Shown piece by piece: positions 1 to 10,549 of a stretch of DNA of 64,000 nucleotides. Below the pieces are notes generated by a model. That model saw only the letters and a list, made by a program, of their open reading frames with translations. It did not search any database and had not been told where the DNA came from. Position 1 is the first letter of the stretch; each line of letters opens with the position of its first letter. The stretch covers positions 16,707,115 to 16,771,114 of the forward strand of contig LR990051.1 in NCBI GenBank assembly GCA_905147135.1, in the 5' to 3' direction. The DNA is from Blastobasis lacticolella. Taxonomy: Eukaryota > Arthropoda > Insecta > Lepidoptera > Blastobasidae. The translations under genes were made by a program, and so were the position numbers.

Positions 1-637
1 TGATTACTCAAAGATTTTGTTTAACGTTTTAATCATTGTTTTATCCGACTAATCCACATCATTCATCGCTTCTTGACCAGTACTGTATTCTAAACTATCT
101 TCCACCACAAAAGCGGCCAAGTCTCCCAAACGCATATACGCTATAATGCAGCCATTAACTTGTGCTTGTGTCGAGCTAACTAGCAGAATCTCATGTTTAA
201 TTAACCTACTAGAATAGGCGATGCGGCTACGGGATGAGCAGCAAATTGTCTTATTATGTACGGTGTCTTGTCATGAGATGGGGCGGCGAGATGTCCGCTT
301 TGATCGGTTTATGAGATTCCTTTGTGGGTTTGGAGCTTGCCGGAATCGGTCGTCCGATGTCCCGAAAGGTATGGAAATGTGGTGTGACATGAGCAGCGGG
401 TTGTTGTGAAACCGAGTTTCTATAATTCGTAGCAGTTCTGGACAGATGGACTTGAGCCTCCGCTAAATTAGCGGAAGGTTTTGCGGTGGCAACGCTTGGC
501 AGTCGGTTTGGAAATTAATAATTTATTTATTTTGGATATGTTATGACATTTTATTTTGACATATTTTACATGCATATTAATAATAAATTTTATTATTTTG
601 ACCTATTTGTCATTGTGAATATTGTTAGTAATTAAAA
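1..637. other. Unassigned AT-rich flank
   Basis: I see no supported gene here. The short open frame at 221-409 has no recognisable domain and no convincing coding character. The stretch from about 540 to 640 is very AT-rich and leads into the 3' tail of the reverse-strand retrotransposon that follows. Confidence 0.5.
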
Positions 638-639
638 TA

Positions 640-3600
640 TCTTTATTTATTATTATTATTATATACATAGTTACATTACAATATGTACAAACTTAAAACT
701 ACCGAACAAAATAAAAATTATACACAAAAAGAAAAAATTACATATAAAAAATTGATTCTAGATCGCTGCCAAGCGGAAGCGTTCCCAGGATGCTGGCGGC
801 GTTACCCCGTTGAATAGCCAAACTAATACGTTGTCCGAGGTACGCGCCAGCACGACGATCTCCGGTTGCCTCTATTAACCGGGTAGATACCTCTTGAAAA
901 ATCTTTTTAGCACTAGGGCCCCATGGTCCTAGAGTTTCAACCCCAAACGGCGCAAATAAATACCCCTGACCTAGGGAACCATATTTGCGCCGCTTAAGGT
1001 CTTCCGCCGTTGATGCAGCTGCGCCAGCGTTAGCCGAGGTAGCCCTTATGTGGGATGGGGCTAAGGTGTCTACACAGGTCGCATCCCACACCAGGGGCCG
1101 CCCTTGTGACCAAGCAACGAGCGTCATGCCGTCGGGCCTCTTGCCATCATCCCGAGCCAGCCCATTGGGCTCTAATACAGCTGGTACGTTGATGGTGGCA
1201 AGGGTACGGCGGATGACGTCGTTAAGGTTCGCATGGCGCGACAAGCGGCCGGCACTACGCTGGCACGACAGGCCATGGTGCCCAAGGGTATCTACAATGC
1301 TTCCGCAATGGCAGCGATGTAGTTCGTTAATTTTCATACCAAGGCGCAGGCACACTGAAAGAGAAAGTGTAGCTCCCGTGAGAAGAGTACCTGTATTGGG
1401 TGAAGGAATGGCATGTAACCAATATCCCGCCTCCTTCTCTGAAACGGCAAGAAGACGAGCTCGATCTGCAGAATTACCCGTGCTTTCTAAAAGTTTAGAA
1501 AAAGCCAGTCTGCAGAGCGGCTCATCCCAAAGCCTTTGGGAGTTGTTGTTGGCGGGAAAATTGGCGTTAGGACACATGATAGACCAAGTATTCCTGGCCT
1601 CCGACAGGCACGACACCTCGACGCCGCACAAGGACGGAGTGATTATTTTCATTGTCAAGGTGCGCGTGCCATGTACGGAGGACAGGAAGGCAGGTAGAGA
1701 TAAATCTAAAATTTTGCGGATTCCCAGGCCTCCAAACCGGATGGGCAGTGAGGCCTGGGTCCATGAACGAAAATCAAAACGGCAATTAAGTATGGATGAC
1801 AGCGTGGTTTGTATGGCGGTGTCGAGTGATGAAAGAAGATGGGGATATTTCCACAAGGGACTACAGCGTAGAATGTATATAGCGTTCGGGGCGAATAAAC
1901 AAAAACGGATTATGGTGATGGCGATATGTGGATGAATCTTTAATAGCCGATCTTGAAAGCTGTTGAACTTGTTCGTTAGGGAAACAACTAAAGGAGAAAT
2001 CGATTCAGTCAGTATGGGGGCACCTAAAAGGGAAAGAGATTCCTTGTTTTGGATTTTGATATTTGGCGCGAGTGAGTTAAACTTCGAGACTATCTCGTTT
2101 TTTTCGTCTTCCGATTTGAAGTCTGAGATATACAGCTCACATTTATTAAAATTTAGTTCTAAACCAATGGCACTGAATTCGGCGATGAGGGAACGGAGGT
2201 CGTTAAAGACTGTGTCTACGTCCCCTCCGAGAGTGCCGTCGTCCAGATACCATAGGTTTAGCTTTGAATTGAGTTTTGTAATTGATGGATGGATGGCAAG
2301 GCTGAAAATAGCTGGCCCAAGAGGATCGCCTTGCTGACAACCTACTGCTGAATTTATAACATGACTTTTAAATAATAATTTTGAAGGTTTGCTATAACAC
2401 TGCCAAAGGTAATGATAAATAAAAGGAGTTACTTTTTTAACTTCCGACAGCAAGGCACCCCTGTCCACTGAGTTAAACGCGTTTTTCACGTCAACTTTCA
2501 GCAACACTTCGCCTCCGTTTTGCTCTAGGAAGGTGCGGGTTGCGTGAACAGCAGCTTCGCAGCCACCTCTGCTGCCGAAACCCAGTTGAACTGGACTAAA
2601 ATAATCCGTTAGGGAAGATGAAGCATATCGGCAGCAGATTTTGGATGCTACGCGACGCCAAGTACAACCTACGGCGATGGGTCTTATGCCGCCATCTTTT
2701 TTTTTGAGGGCGCATAAGTTGGCACCGTATAGGACATCAAAAACATCCGAACACACCGCACCTGCTAGCATCATGTTAACTAAAGCTGTAATGTCCCCCA
2801 AGAGTGATCTGCCAGTGTCTCCGGAAGAACCGCTAATAAGATCTTTTAAATGTTGCGGGGAGAGACCATCCAGACCACCGGCCGAACCACTCCTGAAGGA
2901 CATCACAGCTGCAAAAACAGCATCATTGGTCGTTTCTACGTGCTGGACGGATGCGTCAGGGGCGTCAGGGAGACAAAGTGTTGGCGAAGGGACAGGGTGT
3001 TTGTCCTCCAGGGCCAGGCGGGTCTCTGGGCAGTCAGCAGCAATGACATCATTCGAAAATAAAAGTTGGGCGGCCCCTCGCAAGTCACCGTTGGCAGCCT
3101 TCTCCTCAACTTTTTGGTAAACATAATTCGGATTTGGCTGCCTTTTATTAGTGGTAACACTTGAAAGGGGCTGTGACTGAGAGGTCAGATTCAAGCAATT
3201 TCTTTTTATTTTACTTGTAAGGGAGGTGTGCTTTGAATCCTTTTTAAAACTTAGGATCCTGTAAGCAAATGTCAGTAAGTGTTCCCATTCTGACGCAGTA
3301 TTCTCCGATATAACCTTGCGGATTATTTGGGAAAGACTAGACGCGACCGAAGTGCGCGCTCCACGCGGTATTCTCTTAATAATAGGGATTGAATTTTTTA
3401 AAACGCCTAGTTTTTCCCAAACCGCGCATCCGACCGGAGATGGAAAAAACGAAGTTGATGCTTGTGGTGGTGGTTGTGATGCTTGTTGGGGGCCCTGCAA
3501 AACTGTTTTATGAGATCTAGCATCATGTATGCGGAGCCCCCGTACGCCCTTAAAGTATCGGAAACACTTACTGCATTGGACAGGATCCACAGAGGCATTG

Positions 3601-3720
3601 CTGGCCTGACTGCCAATGACGGGAGCTACACATGCCTGCGACATGCATGGACGCAAAATACTTACAAGATCTAAAACTAAAACTATAGAAACAAACTTAC
3701 GCTAAGCTAAAAAAAGAAAC
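640..3720 (-). mobile_element. Non-LTR retrotransposon with restriction-like endonuclease
   Basis: The element is read on the minus strand. It consists of one long open frame (738-3656), a short 3' UTR of about 100 bases, and a 3' end rich in TAA/TAAA repeats near 640-660, which suits a non-LTR element. The 5' limit is not visible; I see no target-site duplication I can defend. Its layout (N-terminal C2H2 finger, central RT, C-terminal cysteine/histidine knuckle and restriction-like nuclease) is that of R2/R4/CRE-type elements rather than of AP-endonuclease LINEs. Boundaries are approximate. Confidence 0.75.
738..3656 (-). CDS. Retrotransposon polyprotein: zinc finger, RT, restriction-like endonuclease
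   Basis: A 972-residue open frame without stops or frameshifts. A C2H2 finger lies at about residues 28-49 (CxxC, then H and H after the usual spacing). The reverse transcriptase domain covers the middle: a GGxRPIAVG segment, a KVDVKNAFNSV segment, QQGDPLGP, and the catalytic core WYLDDG near residue 470, so YLDD replaces the usual YADD or FADD. Near residues 779-798 there is a C-x-C...H...C knuckle, followed by RPDG (about 840) and LVWDAT (about 857), which fit the PD-(D/E)xK core of restriction-like endonucleases. In known relatives the nuclease nicks the target and the RT copies RNA onto it (target-primed reverse transcription). The clade is uncertain (R2, R4 or a relative). Intactness suggests recent insertion. 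The start ATG is the first in the frame after the upstream stop. Confidence 0.85.
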   Translation of the reverse strand: MRPCMSQACVAPVIGSQASNASVDPVQCSKCFRYFKGVRGLRIHDARSHKTVLQGPQQASQPPPQASTSFFPSPVGCAVWEKLGVLKNSIPIIKRIPRGARTSVASSLSQIIRKVISENTASEWEHLLTFAYRILSFKKDSKHTSLTSKIKRNCLNLTSQSQPLSSVTTNKRQPNPNYVYQKVEEKAANGDLRGAAQLLFSNDVIAADCPETRLALEDKHPVPSPTLCLPDAPDASVQHVETTNDAVFAAVMSFRSGSAGGLDGLSPQHLKDLISGSSGDTGRSLLGDITALVNMMLAGAVCSDVFDVLYGANLCALKKKDGGIRPIAVGCTWRRVASKICCRYASSSLTDYFSPVQLGFGSRGGCEAAVHATRTFLEQNGGEVLLKVDVKNAFNSVDRGALLSEVKKVTPFIYHYLWQCYSKPSKLLFKSHVINSAVGCQQGDPLGPAIFSLAIHPSITKLNSKLNLWYLDDGTLGGDVDTVFNDLRSLIAEFSAIGLELNFNKCELYISDFKSEDEKNEIVSKFNSLAPNIKIQNKESLSLLGAPILTESISPLVVSLTNKFNSFQDRLLKIHPHIAITIIRFCLFAPNAIYILRCSPLWKYPHLLSSLDTAIQTTLSSILNCRFDFRSWTQASLPIRFGGLGIRKILDLSLPAFLSSVHGTRTLTMKIITPSLCGVEVSCLSEARNTWSIMCPNANFPANNNSQRLWDEPLCRLAFSKLLESTGNSADRARLLAVSEKEAGYWLHAIPSPNTGTLLTGATLSLSVCLRLGMKINELHRCHCGSIVDTLGHHGLSCQRSAGRLSRHANLNDVIRRTLATINVPAVLEPNGLARDDGKRPDGMTLVAWSQGRPLVWDATCVDTLAPSHIRATSANAGAAASTAEDLKRRKYGSLGQGYLFAPFGVETLGPWGPSAKKIFQEVSTRLIEATGDRRAGAYLGQRISLAIQRGNAASILGTLPLGSDLESIFYM

Positions 3721-4190
3721 ATTAAAAATACTAAAAATATTTAGACTGTTATTTCACATTTTCATCTATCAATTTCCTTGACAGCAGACATCATATTTGG
3801 CACCAATAATATTGAAGGAGGCTATGCCAATAAGCGTATTCGACCAATTGCATTGCCACCAGGGCTGCGTGCGCAATGACAGGAGGTGGTGCCTAGCAAC
3901 CAAAGCTTGGCGTCCTGTCAAGCCTCTTCTTAAAACTTTTCAGCTTACGAATATCTGCGCTTTCTTATTTCAGCGCGCATGCCCGACACTGCCCACACAC
4001 ACACTGGCGTAGAAAACTGCTAGAAATCCGGGGTCACGCGAAACAAGTGGCCAGCAGCCACGAAACTATTTTAATAATTAAATTGGGGATGTGTTTGAAG
4101 TTGAAGTTTGAAGTCGATTACGATTTATTTATTTATTTATTTTGAAAAGCTAACAGCTACAAAATAGAAATGCTAATGCTAATATATAGG
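3721..4190. other. Unassigned spacer
   Basis: No gene or known repeat recognised. It may include the 5' UTR of the reverse-strand retrotransposon. A short (TTTA)n run lies near 4125-4140. Confidence 0.4.
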
Positions 4191-4195
4191 TAGAA

Positions 4196-4436
4196 AAATA
4201 TCTCGAAGAACAGATGGCCGATGAGGCAGTAAAGTTCTCGAGTGGCGACGACGTACCGGAAGACGCAGCTTGGGTAGGCCTCCCACAAGGTGGACCGACG
4301 ACCTGGTAAAGATCGCAGGATCGCAGGATCGCAGGCCAGCTGGATGCGGAAGGCACAGGACCGGCCTTTGAGGAGATCACGTGGAGAGGCCTATGACCAG
4401 CAGTGGGCGTCTTTCGGCTGATATGATGAGGTAGAA
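4196..4436 (+). mobile_element. RTE-like LINE 3' fragment
   Basis: Degenerate C-terminal coding tail and 3' end of an endonuclease/RT LINE. It is recognised by the repeated theme seen also at 8326-8480, 17650-17745, 49440-49912 and 58035-58412: a stretch encoding an [13 protein letters not shown] peptide, an arginine-rich stretch, then WMRKAQDR and the end of the ORF, followed by TGATATGATGA. It contains a local triplication of a GATCGCAG unit (about 4312-4335). Confidence 0.65.
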
Positions 4437-4454
4437 AAATTAGGTACAGTCGCG

Positions 4455-4570
4455 GTGTCAAGGCTAGGGTAAACAGGCTGTTACAAAACGTTCATGCTTC
4501 ATCTGCGGACACATCGTCACTTATCAACAGGCGAGATGGCGGTCAAATGCCTGTATTGTGTAACATTAAT
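4455..4570 (+). mobile_element. Jockey-type LINE 3' tail fragment
   Basis: Fragment of a LINE end (AAGGCTAGGGTAAACAGGCTG ... CGTCACTTATCAACAGGCGAG theme) related to 20110-20325 and, in reverse, 59540-59660. No coding capacity remains. It directly abuts the next truncated LINE. Confidence 0.5.
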
Positions 4571-4572
4571 TA

Positions 4573-5715
4573 GGCATACTGCTGTGGGGACCTAGAACTT
4601 CACTTAGAGATAAATTCAAGAATGTTGACATTATGACAATGCCATGACAATACATATATGAGAACTTGATCTATGTTCATAAAAATATACACTTGTTTAT
4701 GAAGAACAGTGATGTTCATAGTAGAAATACTAGAAATAAAGATAAACTTGTTACTGGTTCTTGTCGTCTGGCCAAAGTCCACAAATCATTTGTGGGTCAA
4801 TGTGTACGCTTTTATAATAAGGTTCCAACAGATGTACAGAATTTATCATTGAATCAATTTAAAGCCCCTATTAAAATCAAATTATGTCATAAAAGTTATT
4901 ATAGTACCTATATCTGAATATGAAAATGACAAAAGTCCATGGGACTGAACTGCTGTTCTATACAGGTATTTACTTTTAAGATAGTATATAGGACAAATAA
5001 TGTATTAGTACATAAGACATGTTTAAAAAAAAGGAATTAACGTAGGCGCTGTGGGTTTCTTGCCGTTTCTTACCCCCACGGAGAACCCCCTTGGAAGCGG
5101 CGTTAAATTGGCGTGACTTCTGTCTGCGGTTGGGTAGGGCAGTAGTTAAAGTAGGGGTAGGGTAGGGGTAAGATAGTGGTAGGGTAGGGGTAAGATAGTG
5201 GTAGGGTAGTGGTAGGATAGTGGTGGGGTAGGGGTAAGATAGTGGTAGGGTAGGGGTAAGGTAGCGGTAGAGTAGGGTTAAGGCAGTAGGAGAATAGGGT
5301 AGGGTAGGAATAGGATTGAGTAGGGTGGGAGCAGCTACCTATCAGATGCAGCATGTGTAATGCACGCTCACTTAAAAGTCTGTCTGGCGGTGGCGTGGGG
5401 GGCCGGGTCGCTCTTTTCCCTCAAATATGGTTGAATTGGACGAAGGCTGGGCCCTGCGTTATACTTGTGAACGGGTGCTGCCTTGGTAGACTGGCTTACT
5501 CTTGCTGTGTTTTAGGTGGTTTTTCTTAATTTTACTAGACATATTTATATAATATATTGAGCGTGGTCCGGCTTTGCCTGGCATTGCCGGGTACGGTCCG
5601 GTCGTGACTGGCGTAGGGTGGGTTTGCTGCTTCCTTCCTACTTTCCTACCCCCCTCCTTTTTGACGATTAAAAGAGATATTTAATGTCCTAATCAATAAA
5701 TAAATTTTGAATGTT
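4573..5715 (+). mobile_element. 5'-truncated LINE, sister of the copy at 12.6-16.6 kb
   Basis: It matches the last part of the LINE ORF (from about 15296), its 3' UTR with G-rich minisatellite, and its terminal AATAAATAAATTTTGA end. An internal 69-base deletion relative to the longer copy (bases equivalent to 15313-15381) joins GGGGAC to CTAGAAC at about 4590, leaving the surviving ORF piece in frame. The 5' truncation is typical of LINE insertion. Confidence 0.8.
5128..5335 (+). repeat. G-rich minisatellite in LINE 3' UTR
   Basis: Irregular tandem array of 18-22 base units built on GGGTAGGGGTAAGATAGTGG, homologous to the array at 15934-16155 in the longer copy. Apparent open frames on the other strand (Tyr/Pro/Thr/Leu repeats) are by-products of the repeat. 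Confidence 0.85.
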
Positions 5716-5743
5716 GAATTTTAAAAAACTTATAATAATCTCG

Positions 5744-5860
5744 GCTTCTATCCCAGATGTGCTCTCGCGCGGGTCTGGTTCGACTATGATCCAGGCTGTG
5801 GCAAGGTAATTACATCCGTAACTCGGGGATCATGGTTGTTCAATGGATTCTCAGGCGCTG
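5744..5860 (-). mobile_element. Partial tRNA-headed SINE
   Basis: Resembles the 3' half of the SINE family best seen at 8737-9078, in reverse orientation (the CCGGTTGTGCTCTCG...CCTTGACCATGATCCAGG theme), diverged and truncated. Confidence 0.5.
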
Positions 5861-6008
5861 TCCTAATAAGCAACGATCGTGCGACTATGGTCTTTTACGT
5901 GCCAACAATACGCCTTCACATTTCAAGTTATTAATAACATAACTTACATCATGCGTCGGCGACGCGCGTTGTGCTGTCAACCAAAAAAAAAGGAAATATA
6001 AAAATACC

Positions 6009-6300
6009 TAGGCGTTTATATCCCGGTCGTGCACGTGAGCCCGGGGTCTGCCTTGACCATGATCCAGGATTTTGGTAGAACATGTGAAGTAACTGCTACC
6101 CCGCTATCCAGGGAACCTGACCATATCTAATGATGGTAACACATTCAGTCACCTAAATGTGCAGGTTCCATCACGATGTTTTCCCTCACCGTAAGAGCAT
6201 CGGTTAGAATTCAACTAGAGTACATAAATCAGAAAAGAATAATTGGTCCATGGCCGCAGCGGGATTCGAACCCGGTACCCGGAATACGCTCGGCCACCTA
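6009..6300 (-). mobile_element. tRNA-headed SINE
   Basis: Nearly complete reverse-strand copy of the SINE at 8737-9078. The tRNA B-box-like GGGATTCGAACCCGG lies at about 6259-6273 and the body runs to lower coordinates. The conserved TTTTCCCTCACCGTAAGAGCATCGGTTAG block is recognisable at 6179-6207. Confidence 0.75.
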
Positions 6301-6359
6301 CGCTCCAACAAATTCCACTTCAAAAATTTATGAATTTACAATGCGCGTGCCGCCGCGCC

Positions 6360-6430
6360 AACGCAATGTACGTCGCCAATACAACGCGCAATGTACGTCG
6401 CCAATACAACGCGCAATGCACATCGCCAAC
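6360..6430 (+). repeat. Short tandem repeat, about 25-base unit
   Basis: About 2.7 copies of a unit based on CAATGTACGTCGCCAATACA, ending in a variant copy with GCACATCGCC. Confidence 0.7.
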
Positions 6431-7404
6431 GGATCATATAATATTATATACATATACACCTGGGCTTAAGGCACGAAATTAATCAAACTACACAAACATA
6501 CACTAATACTCAATAACAATACAACATATAATAACTTGTAACTTAAACACTCCATACATTACGTCAGAAACCATCGAAGAATAAGTAATCCCTCAACGTT
6601 TCTAAGCTTCGGACCGGGAAGCAAATCCACTAAATCCCTCAACCGCCTTTGTGCAAGCTATTCATGCAAAAGACAAAGACCTAATAAAACCGTGCATCGT
6701 CGAACTCTCTACGAACAATGATACGGGATGATTCTCATAATTCGAACTTTGTACTTCTAAAGGTCTAATTGCATACGTGTCAGTGGCCGGGACGTGGTGT
6801 TGACGGGTTCTGCCAGAGTCAAACTAATACCGTATACATGCTTATTTAAATATTAAAAGTTTTTAAGATGGGCGTTTGGATCTGTATTTGTTTTTCAAGC
6901 AAGATCTGTTCGGACTTTGAAAAAATGTTTGCAGTTTAGTGACTATATTTAACGTAGCTCCGCAAACACGTCATAATTAAATATCTACGCCGACTGTGGA
7001 AATGCCTTTCGAAGAATCCCATGTTATAGTGTAAAGGAACGACGTTCATACAAGTCAGTAGAGCTGCCTCCGAGAAGAGGCTGGGATTATAACCTGTTTC
7101 AACTTAAGTACCTTTGAAGAATGGCGCTGTTCTCTCTATATTTTTGTAGTTCCCCTTAAATAGACTTTAAGGATGAAACGTTGTCCAACGGAGTTTGAAG
7201 TGTATTTGATTATATCAACGTCGTACGCCAAAGAAATACATAATAGGAATGACTCAGTCAAGCATGGTTAGCGAAGTGGAATGCCGGTAAATCATATCGT
7301 TTCCGGATACGATTTGGCGGAAAGAGTAGGTGTTAAGATATTATCGGATATATTGTCGGAATTAAACAATGTAGGTGCTTCATATTTTCTGAGTAAAACC
7401 TTGT

Positions 7405-7600
7405 CGAACACTATGACATGGGATCGTTCAAGAGATCTGCCTGCTTTCCATCAGGCAGGCCGTAAGTTAGTTTGCCACCTTAGAGGTATAAAAAAAGTAT
7501 ATTGAAGGCAGGTAACGCATTTCATAGTTTAAAGGAGGCGGTGACCACTTTCCATCAGTTGGCCCGCTTGCCAGTATATCTGCCGAACAAAAAAAAATGG
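7405..7600 (+). mobile_element. Two LINE 3' tail fragments
   Basis: Two overlapping pieces of a LINE end (ATGACATGGGATCGTTCAAGAG, then a GCGGTGACCACTTTCCATCAG block and a short A-run at 7591-7598). Relatives occur at 51117-51325, 36680-36765, 41345-41410 and 28990-29040. No intact coding remains. Confidence 0.55.
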
Positions 7601-8325
7601 TTTCGAAATTTAAAAAACGTCGCAGTTACATATATGAGTAAAACTATATCGAAGGGTTTTTCGGAATCAAATTTTCGATTCCGACCTTCCCCGTCCCTGA
7701 CACGGCAAACCGACGGCCATGTGTGGCTAATACTCATACAACAAAGCGTGAAACTGGGGGCAAATCAGCGGGTTTCGACAGCGGCGCAAACAGTGAAGTT
7801 AGCGCACTTTGCGCACAGCCGCTAGTCACCTATGCACGAAACTAAAGTGCTACCCATAAATTTTGCCGGCTGTAAGTTTAAGCTGGCTACATCGATGTAA
7901 ATCCTTACATCGACACTGTCCTGGAAATACTCGGGTCGGAATATCAATTCTGGAACAAAAGGAGTGTGTTGAGGGATTTAGGAACTTCTTGTCTTGGCTT
8001 TGGAGGTATTGGGCAGTTTGGGTGTTCTTAGTTACACGTCGCCAATGTTGGTTAAATATTGGATATTGTCCGTATTGACTACCCCACCTGTGGAACACAG
8101 GCGTGGGCTTCATGTGTGTATGTATACGCGCGCGATAAATATGTATTATTGATGTAAATAATAGGTTGTATAGTGCGTTCTTAAAGCGTTATTCATTCAT
8201 TCATTCATTCTTAATGGAACTCCATCCTGCCTGATGATGATTCATTCGAAACCGGTCGCAATATATTCAGTTTAGTATTTATAGTGTGTATATTATAAAC
8301 ACTACATTGTTGAGTATTATTCTAG

Positions 8326-8480
8326 GCGGTGGTGGTAGGTCTTACAAAGTGGACCAATGACCTGGTAAGGATCGCAGGTACCAGCTGGATGCGGAAAGCA
8401 CAGGACCACCGGCCTTTGTGGAGATCTCTGGGGGAGGCCTATGCCCAGCAGTGGGCGTCTTCTAGCTGATATGATAATGA
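8326..8480 (+). mobile_element. RTE-like LINE 3' fragment
   Basis: Same 3' tail family as 4196-4436, shorter, ending in a TGATATGATAATGATGATGATAATGA simple-repeat end. Confidence 0.65.
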
Positions 8481-8736
8481 TGATGATAATGATTGTAGGC
8501 GGAATTTGCTACAGTACCTACCTTCTTTTTAATCCCTGATGAAAAAGAATGGTGTTATACGATTGACGTGTGTATCTATGGCACTGAGTATCTGTGTCTC
8601 TTTGTCATTGTGTGTCTGTCTGTAGCATCGTAGCTCCCGAACGGATGTATCGATTTGGATTAGGTTTACTTTATTTGAAAGCTAGTTTAACCGAGATAGT
8701 TTCTAGCTAAAGTTGGTTAAGAAGTTTTAGAAAATG

Positions 8737-9078
8737 GAGCGTCGGTGGCTGAGCGGTTAGAGTATGCCACTCGTAAGCCAGAGGTCTCGGGTTCGAATTC
8801 CGCTCCGGCCATGTACCAATGACTGTTTTCTGAGTTATGTACATTAGTTGAATACTAACCGATGCTCTTAGGGTGAGGGAAAACATCGTGATGAAACCTG
8901 CACATTCAGGCGACTGGATGCGTAACCATGGTTCAACCTGGTCAGGTTCCCCTGGTAGAGGTCAGATGGCAGTCGCTCCACTGTAATTACCTGACCTACC
9001 TAATCCTGGATCATGGTCAAGGCGGACCCTGGGCCCTCGTGCGCGAGAGCACAACCGGGACATTAACGCCAAGATGAC
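8737..9078 (+). mobile_element. tRNA-headed SINE, best copy
   Basis: About 342 bases. It begins GAGCGTCGGTGGCTGAGCGG (A-box-like), has a B-box-like GGTTCGAATTC about 45 bases on, and a conserved body ending GCACAACCGGGACATTAACGCCAAGATGAC. At least eight other copies or pieces occur in the window, on both strands, which supports dispersal by retroposition from an internal RNA polymerase III promoter. Confidence 0.8.
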
Positions 9079-9400
9079 TTTTTGGCAAAACGTGGCAGAC
9101 CTGTATGTTGACCATAAGTCCACTCAGGTCATTAAAACAACTATTACGAAGGCCCAGTATCTCGTACTTTAATCTCTTGTTATTCTTCAATTAAAATTCA
9201 CCATCCTTATCTATGGTGAGTTGTAGATAGAGACAGAAAGAGTTTTAGTCGATGATTAACATTTACATGCATTTCAGAATCTGCCTTTGTTTCCAATCAG
9301 TCATGCTTTTCAGATCTTTCGACTCGCCTCAAAAATTCCGACCCATCCAGCCGCTTTAGATCCGTGCCGAAACTTTTCCCAGGCGCCGTATATTTCTCTA

Positions 9401-9573
9401 TACAGGGTGTCTCGGTATCTAATAAAGCGGTCACAGTCGAAGCAAGATTAACTGCGTCTCTTTATTATTGTTTGCGAGGCCGCCGCTCTCGGGCGACGTT
9501 CATTTGTTTACTCTCAAGAGCCATTGTCGGCATTCAAAAGCGATTTGTCTCTCTTTTTGTGTGCCACCCTGTA
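9401..9573. mobile_element. Small TIR element (MITE-like)
   Basis: 173 bases bounded by inverted termini TACAGGGTG / CACCCTGTA and flanked by TA on both sides. No transposase. The internal sequence is GC-richer than its surroundings. Confidence 0.6.
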
Positions 9574-9635
9574 TATTGAACACTCTTTTTGTGAGCGCAA
9601 TGGATATGTTTGCGATGTTTTGCGGAAGAAATGTC

Positions 9636-9723
9636 TTAGGCGCTGTTGTAAGCAAAGGTCGTGCGACGGGCGGTTTTGAGGTCTTCTATTCGCACGACCG
9701 TTGCCAATTAAGACAGCGCCTAA
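9636..9723. repeat. Imperfect inverted repeat, long hairpin
   Basis: Arms of about 31 and 34 bases (9636-9666 and 9690-9723) begin and end with TTAGGCGCTGT / its complement, and carry GGTCGTGCGA near the loop. They differ by a few bulged bases around a 23-base loop. It could be a tiny foldback element; a hairpin RNA is possible but unsupported. Confidence 0.6.
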
Positions 9724-10334
9724 TAGAAGTTTACAGAGTAGAAGGCTGTAAATAATACACATCGGCTGCTTTCGACTTTGAAGTTACTTACACGCGTGTG
9801 ACGGAGACGACGTTCTACGAAGCCGAAACCTATATTTTACGTAGTTCTATTAAAATTTCTGACAATATCCGAGATAAATAAAAAAACTGATAATAATCTA
9901 AAAAAAATCCCTGCATATTACGTATAAATCTTATAGGTATCGTTAATTGTACGTAGTCAATCCATAAGCAACCATATAATCACCACATTCGAACAACTTT
10001 CCACACAGTGCAATTCGAAAAGTGAAATCCAAATCGAACTGCAACAATGAATACGATGTTCGAATCAGGAGAGACTCTGTCATCCGTCGAGAGTGCTCCA
10101 ATTGGCTGGGACGGGCAATTTATTGTTTTTCAATCATTTTTATTCGCGCCAAGAGAGCTATTGCAATCCAACGAGACAGTTAATCGTGATGTCAGAATGT
10201 TATTTTGTACTTTTCATGTTATGACACAGTCGGGTGAACCACCTTATGGAAAATTTCAATAGAAAGTGCCATTGGTTTAATAAGAGAGTAAAGGATTATT
10301 GCTTGTCGTCGTGAAGGGTAAGGTGTTAGGAGTT

Positions 10335-10545
10335 CTGTATATTCTATACATAGTATAATACAAAGTCGCTTGCCGCCGTCAGTCCTTGTGGAGTATGTAT
10401 CAATATACGCTTAAATCTTTTGAACTTCGGATTTTAATGCAGTTTTCAACAATGGATAGAGTGATTCAAGAGGAAGATTTTTAAGCAAGAAAAAGGGGTA
10501 GGTAGGAGTAAAGTGCGCGAACAAGTCGCGCCGGGTCCAATAGTA
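10335..10545 (+). mobile_element. Dispersed repeat ending in CGCGCCGGGTCCA
   Basis: Related to 17990-18175 and 44495-44675: starts near AGTATAATACAAAGTCGCTT, contains TTTTCAACAATGGATAGAGTGATTCAAGA and ends GTCGCGCCGGGTCCAATAGT. It looks like the non-coding end of a common LINE. Confidence 0.6.
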
Positions 10546-10549
10546 TATT

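Noticed and set aside
221..409. 62-codon frame near the window start
   Set aside because: No motif, no supporting context, composition like non-coding DNA.
985..1935. 316-codon + strand open frame
   Set aside because: Antisense shadow of the retrotransposon ORF at 738-3656; no motif of its own.
5103..5354. Tyr/Pro/Leu-rich repetitive protein on the minus strand (also 15791-16180)
   Set aside because: Translation of the G-rich minisatellite in a LINE 3' UTR.
8737..8815. tRNA gene
   Set aside because: It is the head of a SINE found many times in the window.
10047..10262. 71-codon frame
   Set aside because: No recognisable domain and no splice or promoter context; likely chance.
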